From: JAKPQE01 sp041397845
GTDB taxonomy: Bacteria > Pseudomonadota > Alphaproteobacteria > Rhizobiales > JAKPQE01
NCBI GenBank assembly: GCA_041397845.1
Contig: JAWKVW010000014.1
Span: 1-64,000 of the forward strand
Reading direction: 5' to 3'
DNA: 64,000 nucleotides
The notes beneath the pieces were generated by a model that ran no database searches, had not been told where the DNA came from, and was given only the letters and a program-made list of their open reading frames with translations. The position numbers and the translations under genes were made by a program. Within the stretch, counting starts at the first letter, position 1, and each line of letters opens with the position of its first letter. Positions 28,108-36,605 of this stretch are shown in pieces.

Positions 28108-28467
28108 AGCGGGGGCCGCGCAGCTTTCGGACGGAGTGCCGGCCGGGCTGCGGAGGTATCCGATAATTTACTTTTTTGGCCCCTTGCCGGCTGGTACCTT
28201 GCCGCCACATCCCAAGATGTAACGACCGAAAAAGACCGAAGAATCAGGAAAATTCAGGCGATGGCAGGCCTGATCGTCGGGACGTTCCGCGCGCGCCGGT
28301 CGCGTTGCGGGGCGCAGTCCTGATCCGCGTGGTGCCGGCGCATCTCCCATGCGCCAAGCACGCCTTGCCATCCCGCCCACTTGCGCAGACCGATCGGCTT
28401 GCCGGGAGATGATCCCGTGCGGCGGCGCTTCCCTGTTGCCGCAGGCCGCCGGTCGAAAGGCAGACCG
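28108..28467. other. Intergenic region between the secretion operon and the SulP gene
   Basis: 360 bases without a supported gene. An AT-rich patch at about 28160-28260 (TCCGATAATTTACTTTTTTGG) probably holds the promoter for the downstream transporter. No exact GGAAC-N16/17-CGTT site, no clear terminator and no RNA gene was seen. Confidence 0.4.
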
Positions 28468-30279
28468 ATGACCGCACTTCGCCTCACAACTCTCCGGCCG
28501 AGGGGGGCGATGCGCGTTTCCCTTCCAGTCTTCACCTGGCTCCCGCTCGTCAACCGCAAGTCGCTCGTTGCCGATTTCTGGGCCGGGCTCACCGGCGCCA
28601 TCGTGGTGCTGCCGCAGGGCGTCGCCTTTGCGACGATTGCCGGCATGCCGCCGGAATACGGCCTTTACGCCGCGATCGTGCCGACGATCATCGCCGCGCT
28701 GTTCGGTTCGTCCTGGCACCTTGTCGCCGGGCCGAGCACGACAGCTTCGCTGGTGCTGTTCTCGGCGCTGTCGATGCATGCCGTTCCCGGTTCGGCCGAC
28801 TATGTCGCGCTTGCCCTCACCCTTGCCTGCATGGTCGGGCTGATGGAACTGGGGCTCGGCATCTTCCGCCTCGGGGCGGTCGTCAACTTCATCTCCCATT
28901 CCGTCATCGTCGGCTTCACCGCCGGTGTCGGCATTCTCATCATCCTGACGCAGGTGCGGAACTTCATCGGCATCACGGTGCCGAAGGGGCTGCACACCTA
29001 CGAGCTCGTTCCCTATCTTGCGACGCATCTTGGCGAACTCGACCTGCCGACAACGGCGGTCGGGGCGAGCACGCTTGCGGCCGGGTTGCTGGTGCGCCGG
29101 TTCCTGCCGCGCGTGCCGTTCATGATCGTTGCGATCGTCGCGGGCAGTCTCGTCGGCTACGGGTTCCTGAAAGAGGGGCATCTCATCGCCACTGTCGGCG
29201 TGCTGCCGGCGCATCTGCCGCATCTTTCGGCGCCGAGCTTCGATCCGAAGGTCTGGGCGATGCTGGCGCCGACGGCGCTGGCGCTGGCCGTCTCGGCGCT
29301 GAACGAATCCGTCTCGATCTCGCGGGCGATCGCGATCCGCAGCGGCCAGCATGTCGATGCCAACCAGGAATTCATCGGCCAGGGCCTTGCCAATACGATC
29401 GGCAGCTTCTTTTCCGGCTATGTCGTCTCGAGCTCGTTCAACCGCAGCTCGCTGAATTTCACCGCCGGGGCGAAGACGCCGATGTCGGCGCTCATCGCCA
29501 GCCTTTTGCTCGCCGGGTTCATCTCGTTTGCCGCGCCGCTTGCGGCCTATCTGCCCTATTCGGCGATGGCGGCAACGCTCTTCCTCGTCGGCTGGAACCT
29601 CATCGACATCGACGGCATCCGCCAGATCGCCCGCACCAGCCGGGTCGAGGCCGGCATTCTTGCGGCTACGCTCGGGGCGGCGCTGTTCGTGCCGGTCCAG
29701 TTCGCCATTCTCTTCGGCGTGTTCCTGTCGCTGCTCGTCTATCTCTACCGGACGTCGAAGCCGCGGATCATCCACTTCGTGCCCGACCCGGGCGCCTCGG
29801 GCCGCAAGCTCGCCGAGCCGGGTCTCGACCTGCCGGAATGTCCGCAGCTCAAGATCCTGCGCTTCAACGGCTCTTTGTTCTTCGGCGCGGTCAATGCCTT
29901 CAAGGAAACGCTGCTCGCCTTCGAGAAATACGATCCGGCGACACGGCATATCGCGATCGTCATGTCCGGCGTCAATTTCATCGACGTCGCCGGCGCCGAA
30001 GCGCTCGCCGAGATGGCGCGCCGGTTCCGCGGCCGCAACGGCGCGGTCTATCTGATCGGTGCGAATTCCTACGTGATGGGACTGCTGAAACGGGGCGGCT
30101 ATCTTGCCAGCATCGGCGAGCGGAACGTGTTTTCCTCGAAAACCCATGCGCTTCGGGAGATCTATCGCCGGCTCGACTATTCCGTCTGCCGCGACTGCCA
30201 GCTCAATGTCTTCATCGAGTGCCGGCGCAAGGGCCGGCAGGAGCCGGCGGACGCATTCCCCGAGGAAGAGCCTGTCTGA
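28468..30279 (+). CDS. SulP-family anion permease with STAS domain
   Basis: An inner-membrane secondary transporter of the SLC26/SulP family (sulfate, bicarbonate or another anion; the substrate cannot be told). About 600 residues with 10-12 hydrophobic segments, the SulP entry WAGLTGAIVVLPQGVAFATI, the conserved PPEYGLYAAIVP and a GPSTTAS segment. A STAS domain lies at about residues 460-560. The usual phosphorylatable Ser of STAS (DxSG) is replaced here (DVAGAEAL). The tail adds a CRDC...C cluster near residue 574, possibly a metal site. ATG 28468 is chosen for AAAGG upstream; an internal Met at 28510 is the alternative. It is followed by a strong terminator and is monocistronic. Confidence 0.88.
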   Translation: MTALRLTTLRPRGAMRVSLPVFTWLPLVNRKSLVADFWAGLTGAIVVLPQGVAFATIAGMPPEYGLYAAIVPTIIAALFGSSWHLVAGPSTTASLVLFSALSMHAVPGSADYVALALTLACMVGLMELGLGIFRLGAVVNFISHSVIVGFTAGVGILIILTQVRNFIGITVPKGLHTYELVPYLATHLGELDLPTTAVGASTLAAGLLVRRFLPRVPFMIVAIVAGSLVGYGFLKEGHLIATVGVLPAHLPHLSAPSFDPKVWAMLAPTALALAVSALNESVSISRAIAIRSGQHVDANQEFIGQGLANTIGSFFSGYVVSSSFNRSSLNFTAGAKTPMSALIASLLLAGFISFAAPLAAYLPYSAMAATLFLVGWNLIDIDGIRQIARTSRVEAGILAATLGAALFVPVQFAILFGVFLSLLVYLYRTSKPRIIHFVPDPGASGRKLAEPGLDLPECPQLKILRFNGSLFFGAVNAFKETLLAFEKYDPATRHIAIVMSGVNFIDVAGAEALAEMARRFRGRNGAVYLIGANSYVMGLLKRGGYLASIGERNVFSSKTHALREIYRRLDYSVCRDCQLNVFIECRRKGRQEPADAFPEEEPV

Positions 30280-30343
30280 GGGCGGAGCGGGGGAGACGGG
30301 CGCGTCCCTTGCCTCGGGCGGCTCTCCATTCAAGCATAGGCAA

Positions 30344-30378
30344 AGGCCGGCGATCCGATGGGGTCGCCGGCCTCTTTT
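30344..30378 (+). terminator. Rho-independent terminator of the SulP gene
   Basis: A perfect 10-bp stem, AGGCCGGCGA (30344-30353) with TCGCCGGCCT (30364-30373), a 10-base loop, then CTTTT. It lies 65 bases past the SulP stop. Confidence 0.85.
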
Positions 30379-30412
30379 CGTCCCTGTCTACCGGATGATG
30401 GATGCGGCGGCA

Positions 30413-30515
30413 GGGCGCGCCGCAGCTCCAGGGCGCCGCAGCTCCAGGGCGCCGCAAGTCGGGGAGTGCTGCACGCACGTCCCGGAGTGCTGCATGCATG
30501 TCGGGGCGTGCCGGG
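30413..30515. repeat. Short imperfect tandem repeats
   Basis: The unit CGCCGCAGCTCCAGGG occurs twice in a row and starts a third time. Then GGAGTGCTGCACGCACGTC is followed by the near copy GGAGTGCTGCATGCATGTC. The unit is too short and the copy number too low for a CRISPR array; slippage-type repeats in non-coding DNA are the simplest reading. Confidence 0.5.
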
Positions 30516-30544
30516 CAAAGACAGTTCGAGAACCCGGGAAACGA

Positions 30545-30579
30545 GAGAACCGGCGGCCCGCGCGAAGCCGCCGGTTCTC
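30545..30579. terminator. Perfect 13-bp inverted repeat, probable terminator for the minus-strand gene
   Basis: GAGAACCGGCGGC (30545-30557) pairs with GCCGCCGGTTCTC (30567-30579) around a 9-base loop. It lies 103 bases past the stop of the minus-strand membrane protein, and on that strand it is followed by TCGTTTCCC, only a weak T-run. The stem strength and convergent position suggest termination. Confidence 0.55.
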
Positions 30580-30681
30580 CGGGTACGGCGCGCGACCGAT
30601 TGAACGCGCCGTCCTCAGGCAGGGCGCAGGAAGGTGAACACCGACGGGGGAAACTGGTTCACCTTCCGTGCCGTTGCCGCA

Positions 30682-31713
30682 TCATCCCCAGAAGGGCCAA
30701 AGGGTTACCGGTTCGCCGGCCTCGTCGCGAGGGGCAATGCCCTTGCCGGCCGCGAGCGCGGCGAGGGGCGCCGAGCCGGCAATGGCCAGGGCCAGAAGAA
30801 TGGCGGCAGCGGCCTGCGGCATCGACAGGGCGTGGCCGAGGGAGGCGGCGAGAACGAGGCCGAGGAAGGGTGCGGCGGCCGAGGCAAGGCGGGCGTAAGG
30901 CCGGGCAAGGAAGGCCGTGCCGAACGCTGCCGCCGCGCCATAGGAAAGCCCGGCGGCGAGCGCCATCAGCAACGGACCGTCGGCGGGCAGCGTCATGCCC
31001 TCGTCCATGCCGAGAGCGGCGCCGGCGGCGCACAGGAACGCGGTCACGGCCCATTTGCGCCAGGGCGGATCGCGGCGCTCGTCGGAGAGGCCGCGCTGCC
31101 AGGCGCGTACGGCAGCGGCGACGGAAAGGGCGGCGGCGGAAGCGGCGAAGGCCTGCCAGCCGGCGCCTTCGCAGGATACAAGCCCGGCAATCAGCGGAAT
31201 GACGATGTAGACGAGATGAGATCCGGCGATGCGGCGATGGCGCGTTGCCTCAATCATGAGACGCGACAGGACGACGGCACCGGGCAGCAGCAACAGCATG
31301 CCGACGACACCGATAAACGGCACGGCACCGAGAAGCAGGGCGAGCGAGAGCGCATCATGCAAAGCAAGATCGTCGGCGGCGGCCGCCCTCTCGTCGCCGT
31401 GTCGGCGCTGGAAGAGCTGGCCGATGCCGATCGAGGCAAGGGCCACGGCGCCACCGAAGATCGCGGCAAGCAGCCAGGGATCGGTGCCGGCGGCCGTGGC
31501 GACGAGCGGCAGGGCGGCGGCCTGACCGGCGAGCGCAACGGCCATTGCGGCGATCGTCGCCTTGCGGGGCGTGTCGATCGTCCCGATTGCTTTGCCGGAG
31601 TGGCTCGGGGCGGCGACGGTCAAACGGCCGGCGGCGAGCGGGCGCAGGGGCACAGCCGAAAATTCACTCTTCGACGCGATCGCCCCGCCAGCGCGGGTCT
31701 TCAGGGGGATCAT
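30682..31713 (-). CDS. Multi-pass membrane protein of unknown function
   Basis: 343 residues with about nine hydrophobic Ala/Leu-rich segments from residue 45 onward, a cytoplasmic-type loop QRRHGDERAAAADD (about 102-115) and short charged loops between the others. The N-terminal ~45 residues are polar. No family motif was recognised. Reading the minus strand is favoured because this translation is regularly amphipathic, whereas the overlapping plus-strand ORF is a Gly/Arg-rich mirror. It is a single gene bounded by a probable terminator downstream and a divergent response-regulator gene upstream. Confidence 0.6.
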   Translation of the reverse strand: MIPLKTRAGGAIASKSEFSAVPLRPLAAGRLTVAAPSHSGKAIGTIDTPRKATIAAMAVALAGQAAALPLVATAAGTDPWLLAAIFGGAVALASIGIGQLFQRRHGDERAAAADDLALHDALSLALLLGAVPFIGVVGMLLLLPGAVVLSRLMIEATRHRRIAGSHLVYIVIPLIAGLVSCEGAGWQAFAASAAALSVAAAVRAWQRGLSDERRDPPWRKWAVTAFLCAAGAALGMDEGMTLPADGPLLMALAAGLSYGAAAAFGTAFLARPYARLASAAAPFLGLVLAASLGHALSMPQAAAAILLALAIAGSAPLAALAAGKGIAPRDEAGEPVTLWPFWG

Positions 31714-31903
31714 GGGATTATCTCGGTCTGGTCTGACGTGGGGAATGCCGGTAGCATGACCCGCAGCCGAGACGTTCTTGGGGGAACTGGCTCTGATTGG
31801 CCGCGGGCCATGCTCCGCAGCCGAACCATAGGCGAGGGCCGGGGCCTTCCCTAGTTACCATTCGGATACCTAAGCCTCGTGCCGTGAAAGGCTGGAGCGA
31901 CCC

Positions 31904-32578
31904 ATGCGCATCCTGATCGTCGAGGACGACCCGGAAGGGCGGGCCGTCATTGCCGAGGGCCTTGCAGCGCAGGGCCATGACGCGGTGACGGCGGAGGACT
32001 TCGGGAGCGGGCTGGCGCTGGCCCGGGCCGGCGGCTTCGATGCGCTCATTCTCGACCGGATGCTGCCCGACGGGGACGGGCTTGCGATCGTCACCGATGT
32101 GCGGGCGGCCGGCGACATGACCCCGGCAGTGTTCCTGACGGCGCTCAACGATGTCGACGAACGCATCGCGGGCTTGCGCGCCGGCGGCGACGACTACGTC
32201 GCCAAGCCGTTTTCGTTTCTCGAGCTTCTGGCCCGGCTCGAGGCGGTGACGCGGCGCAAGGAGGCGGCCGTCGCCGACACGGTGCTGCGGATCGCCGACC
32301 TCGAGGTCGACCTCATCGAGCGCACCGTGAAGCGCGGCGGCGAAGAAATCCTGCTGCAGCCGCGCGAATTCCGCCTGCTCGAATTCCTGATGCGGCAGGC
32401 GGGCCGGACGGTGACCCGGTCAATGCTGCTCGAGGGCGTGTGGAAATATCACTTCGAGCCGGAAACGAAGGTGATCGACGTGCAGATGAGCCGGTTGCGC
32501 CAGAAAATCGATCGCGGCTTCGAGAAACCGCTCATCCACACGGTTCGCGGCACGGGATATTGCATCCGTGCAGATTAA
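31904..32578 (+). CDS. OmpR-family response regulator
   Basis: A DNA-binding response regulator of 224 residues. The receiver domain (1-~115) has the acidic pair in VEDD, phospho-acceptor Asp51 in LILDRMLPDG and the KPFSF lysine. A winged-helix Trans_reg_C domain (~130-222) has LLQPREFRLLEFLM and the DVQMSRLRQKID recognition helix, ending TVRGTGYCI. It overlaps its kinase gene by 11 bases, so translation is coupled. The signal sensed is unknown. Confidence 0.95.
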   Translation: MRILIVEDDPEGRAVIAEGLAAQGHDAVTAEDFGSGLALARAGGFDALILDRMLPDGDGLAIVTDVRAAGDMTPAVFLTALNDVDERIAGLRAGGDDYVAKPFSFLELLARLEAVTRRKEAAVADTVLRIADLEVDLIERTVKRGGEEILLQPREFRLLEFLMRQAGRTVTRSMLLEGVWKYHFEPETKVIDVQMSRLRQKIDRGFEKPLIHTVRGTGYCIRAD

Positions 32579-33941
32579 GCTGTTCCGCACCACGACCTTC
32601 CGCCTGACGGCACTCGCCAGCCTGTCGTTTCTCGTCATTGTCGCGGCCGTGCTCGCCTATCTCTATCTCGACATGATCGCGGTCATCGACCGGCAGATCA
32701 ACGGCGCGCTGCAGCGGGAATATGCCGACCTCACCGCCGCCTATCAGGCCGGCGGCTATGACGGACTGAAGCGCACGGTGTTCGACCGGGCCTCGCCGCA
32801 CTATGACAGCCTGCGGCTCTATCTGCTGGTCGGCCCGGACGGCGCCACCTGGGGCAATCTTGCCAAGTGGCCGGCGGGCGCGCCGGGCTCGGGAACGGTT
32901 GCCGACGTCGGGGTCGACCATGCCGCCGGCAAGGCGCGGGTGCGCACCATCGTCTTTGCCGATGGCAGTCGTCTCCTCGTCGGCCGGGCGCTGACGGAGC
33001 TGGCCGATTTCCGCCGGATCGTCGAGCAGTCGCTGCTCGGCGGCCTCGTTGCCACGCTGGTGCTCGGCATCGCCGCCGGCATGCTGCTTGCCCGCTATGC
33101 GCGGCGGCGGCTTGCCCGCATCAACCGGAACACCGACGAGGTGCTCGCCGGCAATCTTTCCGGGCGCATCGAGGTTGGCGAAGGGGGCGACGAATACGAT
33201 CTCCTTGCCCGCAACATCAATGTGATGCTCGACCGGATAGAGCTGCTGCTCGGCACGATCCGCGGCGTCACCGAGAACATCGCGCACGACCTGCGGACCC
33301 CGCTCAACCGTCTGCGCGGGCGGCTGGAACTGGCGCTGATGGCGGAGCGCTCCGGGGAGGATTACCGCGCGGCGCTGCAGCGGGCGATCGATGACGCTGA
33401 CAGCATCGTCGAGACGTTCAACGGCCTTTTGAAAATCGCCCGCATCAAGTCCGGGTCGCTCGACCTGCCGCGCCGTCCGGTCGACGTGCGCGAGGTGATC
33501 GCCGAGGTGGTGGAGCTCTACGAGGTTCTTGCCGAGGAAAGCGGCGTTCACATCGAGGCGCATCTGCCGCCGGCGGGCGTCGATCTCACGATCCTCGGCG
33601 ACGGCCATCTCGTTTCCCAGGCGGTCGCCAATCTGGTCGACAATGCCATCAAGTACTCGCCCGCGGGCGGTACGGTGCTGGTGAGTGCCGGCCGGGAGCA
33701 TGGTGTGGCTGGTCTTGCGGTCGCCGACAACGGTCCGGGCATTCCGGCCGACATGCGCACGGTCATCCTTGGCCGTTTCGTCCGGCTGGAGACGGGCCGC
33801 AGCAAGCAGGGTTTCGGCCTTGGTCTTTCCCTTGCCGCCGCCGTTGCCGAATGGCACGGGGCAACGCTCGATCTCGCCGACAATCATCCGGGGCTCTGCG
33901 TGACACTGCGCTTTGGCGGGCCGCACGGGGATGCCGGCTGA
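32568..33941 (+). CDS. Sensor histidine kinase, EnvZ/QseC-like
   Basis: An inner-membrane kinase, partner of the overlapping OmpR-type regulator, 457 residues. It has TM1 (~14-36), a periplasmic sensor of ~110 residues, TM2 (~157-180) and HAMP (~180-235). HisKA contains NIAHDLRTPLNRL, phospho-His240. HATPase_c shows an N-box NLVDNAIKYSPAGG, G1 DNGPGIP and G2 GFGLGLSLA. Translation starts at GTG 32568 inside the end of the regulator. The tail past the ATPase is short. Confidence 0.94.
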   Translation: MQIKLFRTTTFRLTALASLSFLVIVAAVLAYLYLDMIAVIDRQINGALQREYADLTAAYQAGGYDGLKRTVFDRASPHYDSLRLYLLVGPDGATWGNLAKWPAGAPGSGTVADVGVDHAAGKARVRTIVFADGSRLLVGRALTELADFRRIVEQSLLGGLVATLVLGIAAGMLLARYARRRLARINRNTDEVLAGNLSGRIEVGEGGDEYDLLARNINVMLDRIELLLGTIRGVTENIAHDLRTPLNRLRGRLELALMAERSGEDYRAALQRAIDDADSIVETFNGLLKIARIKSGSLDLPRRPVDVREVIAEVVELYEVLAEESGVHIEAHLPPAGVDLTILGDGHLVSQAVANLVDNAIKYSPAGGTVLVSAGREHGVAGLAVADNGPGIPADMRTVILGRFVRLETGRSKQGFGLGLSLAAAVAEWHGATLDLADNHPGLCVTLRFGGPHGDAG

Positions 33942-33958
33942 TATCCACCGGCGGTGAC

Positions 33959-33972
33959 GGCTGATATCAGCC
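33959..33972. promoter_or_regulatory. 14-bp perfect palindrome upstream of gnd
   Basis: GGCTGATATCAGCC, preceded 24 bases earlier by a half copy (GGCTGATATC at 33937-33946, overlapping the kinase stop). It lies in the 190-base gap before the sugar operon and could be an operator for that operon or part of an RNA hairpin. There is no T-run, so it is a poor terminator. Confidence 0.35.
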
Positions 33973-34131
33973 GGGGCAAATCTGCGCCGCAGGGTTCCCG
34001 AGCAATAACGGTGACTTACTTTCTGGTGCGGGGATTGCTTTGCAGGGGGCGACGAAACCTCACGCCGCCGTTGCGCGTTTCCGGTCAACTCCTCCCCGAA
34101 GGACCGGATCCAGCCCGGAAAGGACACCATC

Positions 34132-35176
34132 ATGCAAATCGCGATCGTCGGCCTTGGCCGCATGGGAGCCAATATTGCCCGCCGGCTGATGCGGGCCGGG
34201 CACGACTGCGTCGTCTACGACATCCACCCGGCGGCCGTCGCCGGTCTCGCCGCGGAAGGCGCGACCGGTGCCAGCTCGCTTGGCGACATGATTGAAAAGA
34301 TGGCGCCGCCGCGTGCGGTCTGGCTGATGCTGCCGGCGGCGATCGTCGACAGCACGATCGCAAGGCTGTTGCCGCTCGTCAGTGCCGGCGACATCCTCAT
34401 TGACGGTGGCAATTCATTCTATCGACACGATATCGACCGCTCGAAGCTGCTTGGCGAACGCGGCATCCGCTATGTCGACATCGGCGTCAGCGGCGGCGTC
34501 TGGGGCCTCGAGCGCGGCTATTGCCAGATGATCGGCGGCGATGCCGCGACCGTCCGGCACCTCGATCCGATCTTTGCGGCGCTGGCGCCGGGCGTCGGGG
34601 CGGCGCCCGCACGGCGGACCGCACGGCCGAAGGGACAGCCGAGGCCGGCTATCTGCATTGCGGGCCGGCGGGCGCTGGCCATTTCGTCAAGATGGTGCAC
34701 AACGGCATCGAATACGGGCTGATGGCGGCCTATGCGGAGGGCTCAACATCCTCGCCCATGCCGGGGCCGGCCGACTCAACGGGGCGGCCGACGCGGAAAC
34801 CGCGCCGCTCGATGAACCGGAGGCCTATCGCTACGACCTCGACGTCGCCGAAATCGCCGAATTGTGGCGGCGCGGCAGCGTCATCGGCTCCTGGCTGCTC
34901 GACCTTTCGGCGCATGCACTGGCGCTTGATCCGACGCTGTCCGCCTTTGCCGGGCGCGTTTCCGACTCCGGCGAGGGGCGGTGGACGCTGAAGGCGGCGG
35001 TCGATCTCGGCGTGCCGGCGCCGGTGCTCGGGGCGGCGCTGTTCGATCGCTTTTCGTCACAGGGTCAGGCGCTTTTTGCCGACAAAATGCTTTCAGCGCT
35101 GCGCCATGAATTCGGCGGCCATGTCGAGAAGACCGGCGAGGCCTCGACGCTCGAAAAGCTCGGAGGCGGCAAATGA
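34132..35176 (+). pseudogene. gnd: 6-phosphogluconate dehydrogenase (decarboxylating), two frameshifts
   Basis: Converts 6-phosphogluconate to ribulose 5-phosphate with NAD(P)+. It reads from ATG 34132 (AAAGGA upstream) with the Rossmann motif GLGRMGANIARRLMRAG, GNSFYRHD and the substrate-region segment GISGGVWGLERG-like (VSGGVWGLERGYCQMIGG). The frame is lost near 34605 and resumes one frame back (TAEGTAEAGYLHCGPAGAGH, then FVKMVHNGIEYGLMAAYAEG). It is lost again near 34738 and resumes (LNILAHAGAGRLNG to the end at 35176). Both are single-base deletions next to G/C runs. The restored length is 348 residues, typical of the short Gnd class. The stop overlaps zwf by ATGA. Either sequencing error or a recently inactivated gene. 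Confidence 0.88.
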
Positions 35177-36573
35177 GCAAGCCCGTCCGTTCCGACGCCG
35201 TGGTGCTTTTCGGGGCCAGCGGCGATCTTGCCCGCAAGAAGATCCTGCCGGCGCTCTATGACATGTTCCGGCGCGGCCGGCTCGATGTGCCTGTTGTCGG
35301 CGTTGCCCGCTCGGGCTGGGATCTTGCCGCGTTCAAGTCGCATGCCCATGACGCGATCCGGCAGGACAGCGACTATGAGGCAGGGCTCGCGACCGGGTTT
35401 CTTGAGTTGCTGCGCTATGTCGATGGCGATTATCGCGACCGGGCAACGTTCGAAAACCTCTATCAGGCGCTCGGCGCGGCCCGCCATCCGCTGCACTATC
35501 TCGCCGTGCCGCCGAGCCTTTTCGCGCTCGTGGTGGAAAGCCTCGATGCGACCGGCTGCATCAAGGGTGCGCGGGTCGTCGTCGAGAAGCCGTTCGGCCG
35601 CGATCTCGAGTCGGCGGTCGAACTGAACCGGGCGCTGAAGGCGGTGCTTGCCGAGGAGGCGATCTTCCGCATCGACCATTTTCTCGGCAAGGAGCCGGTG
35701 CAGAACCTGCTCTATTTCCGTTTTGCCAACGCCTTCCTCGAGCCGATCTGGAACCGCAATTTCGTCAAAAGCGTTCAGATCACGATGGCCGAGGATTTCG
35801 GTGTTGCCGGCCGCGGCAGCTTCTACGAGGAAGTGGGGGCGATCCGCGACGTCATCCAGAACCATCTTCTGCAAGTCGTCGCGCTGCTTGCGATGGAGTG
35901 CCCGATCGGCAGCGACGCGACCTATCTTCGGGACGAGAAGGTCAAGATCTTCAATGCCATCCGCCCGCTCAGCCCGTCGCAACTGGTGCGCGGCCAGTTT
36001 GCCGGCTATCGCGACGAACGCGGCGTTTCGCCGACGTCGCAGGTCGAGACCTTCGCGGCGCTGCATCTTCACATCGACAATTGGCGCTGGCAGGGCGTGC
36101 CGTTCCTGGTGCGGGCCGGCAAGTCGCTGCCGGTGACGGCGACCGAGGTCGTCGTCAACCTGCATTATCCGCCGCAGGTGCTGTTCAAGGACGACCGTCC
36201 GGCGTTTCCGAACTACTTCCGCTTCCGGCTCGGACCGACGGTGCTCATCGGGCTTGGAACGCGGGCGAAAAAGGCCGGCGAGGACATGGTCGGCGAGCAG
36301 GTCGAACTGAACGTGCTGCACCAGCACGGTGACGAGATGGCGGCCTATGAACGGCTGATCGGCGACGCGATGCGTGGCGATCCGACCCTGTTTTCGCGGG
36401 AGGACAGCGCGGAAGTGCAGTGGCGGATCATCGAGCCGGTCCTTGGCGACAGGACACCGGTGCACACCTATGCGCCGGGAAGCTGGGGGCCGGTCGAGGC
36501 CGATGCGATCGCCCGTCCCTATGGCGGCTGGCACAATCCGCTGGCCGAGGACGGGGCGAACGATCCGGACTGA
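35173..36573 (+). CDS. zwf: Glucose-6-phosphate 1-dehydrogenase
   Basis: Oxidises glucose 6-phosphate to 6-phosphogluconolactone, feeding the pentose-phosphate and Entner-Doudoroff routes. 466 residues, slightly shorter than the usual ~490. The N-terminal nucleotide motif is VLFGASGDLARKKILPAL. The VVVEKPFGRDLESA segment is followed by the active-site signature RIDHFLGKEPVQNLLYFRFAN. A substrate region lies around VPFLVRAGKSLPVTATEV. Translation is coupled to gnd upstream and pgl follows after 32 bases. Confidence 0.97.
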   Translation: MSKPVRSDAVVLFGASGDLARKKILPALYDMFRRGRLDVPVVGVARSGWDLAAFKSHAHDAIRQDSDYEAGLATGFLELLRYVDGDYRDRATFENLYQALGAARHPLHYLAVPPSLFALVVESLDATGCIKGARVVVEKPFGRDLESAVELNRALKAVLAEEAIFRIDHFLGKEPVQNLLYFRFANAFLEPIWNRNFVKSVQITMAEDFGVAGRGSFYEEVGAIRDVIQNHLLQVVALLAMECPIGSDATYLRDEKVKIFNAIRPLSPSQLVRGQFAGYRDERGVSPTSQVETFAALHLHIDNWRWQGVPFLVRAGKSLPVTATEVVVNLHYPPQVLFKDDRPAFPNYFRFRLGPTVLIGLGTRAKKAGEDMVGEQVELNVLHQHGDEMAAYERLIGDAMRGDPTLFSREDSAEVQWRIIEPVLGDRTPVHTYAPGSWGPVEADAIARPYGGWHNPLAEDGANDPD

Positions 36574-36605
36574 GCAACCTGTCCGCCGACAAGGAGAGCG
36601 ACCCC

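Larger units (their letters stand above)
30280..30681. other. Convergent intergenic region with terminator, repeats and inverted repeat
   Basis: 402 bases separating the converging SulP (+) and membrane protein (-) genes. It holds the terminator at 30344-30378, short tandem repeats at about 30413-30515 and a perfect 13-bp inverted repeat at 30545-30579, each listed separately. No gene is supported. Confidence 0.5.

Noticed and set aside
30413..30515. Short direct repeats considered as a CRISPR array
   Set aside because: Units of 16-19 bases are adjacent without spacers and only two or three copies exist; no cas genes.
30634..31854. A 406-codon plus-strand ORF
   Set aside because: Gly/Arg-rich composition without motifs, lying antisense to a regular multi-pass membrane protein.
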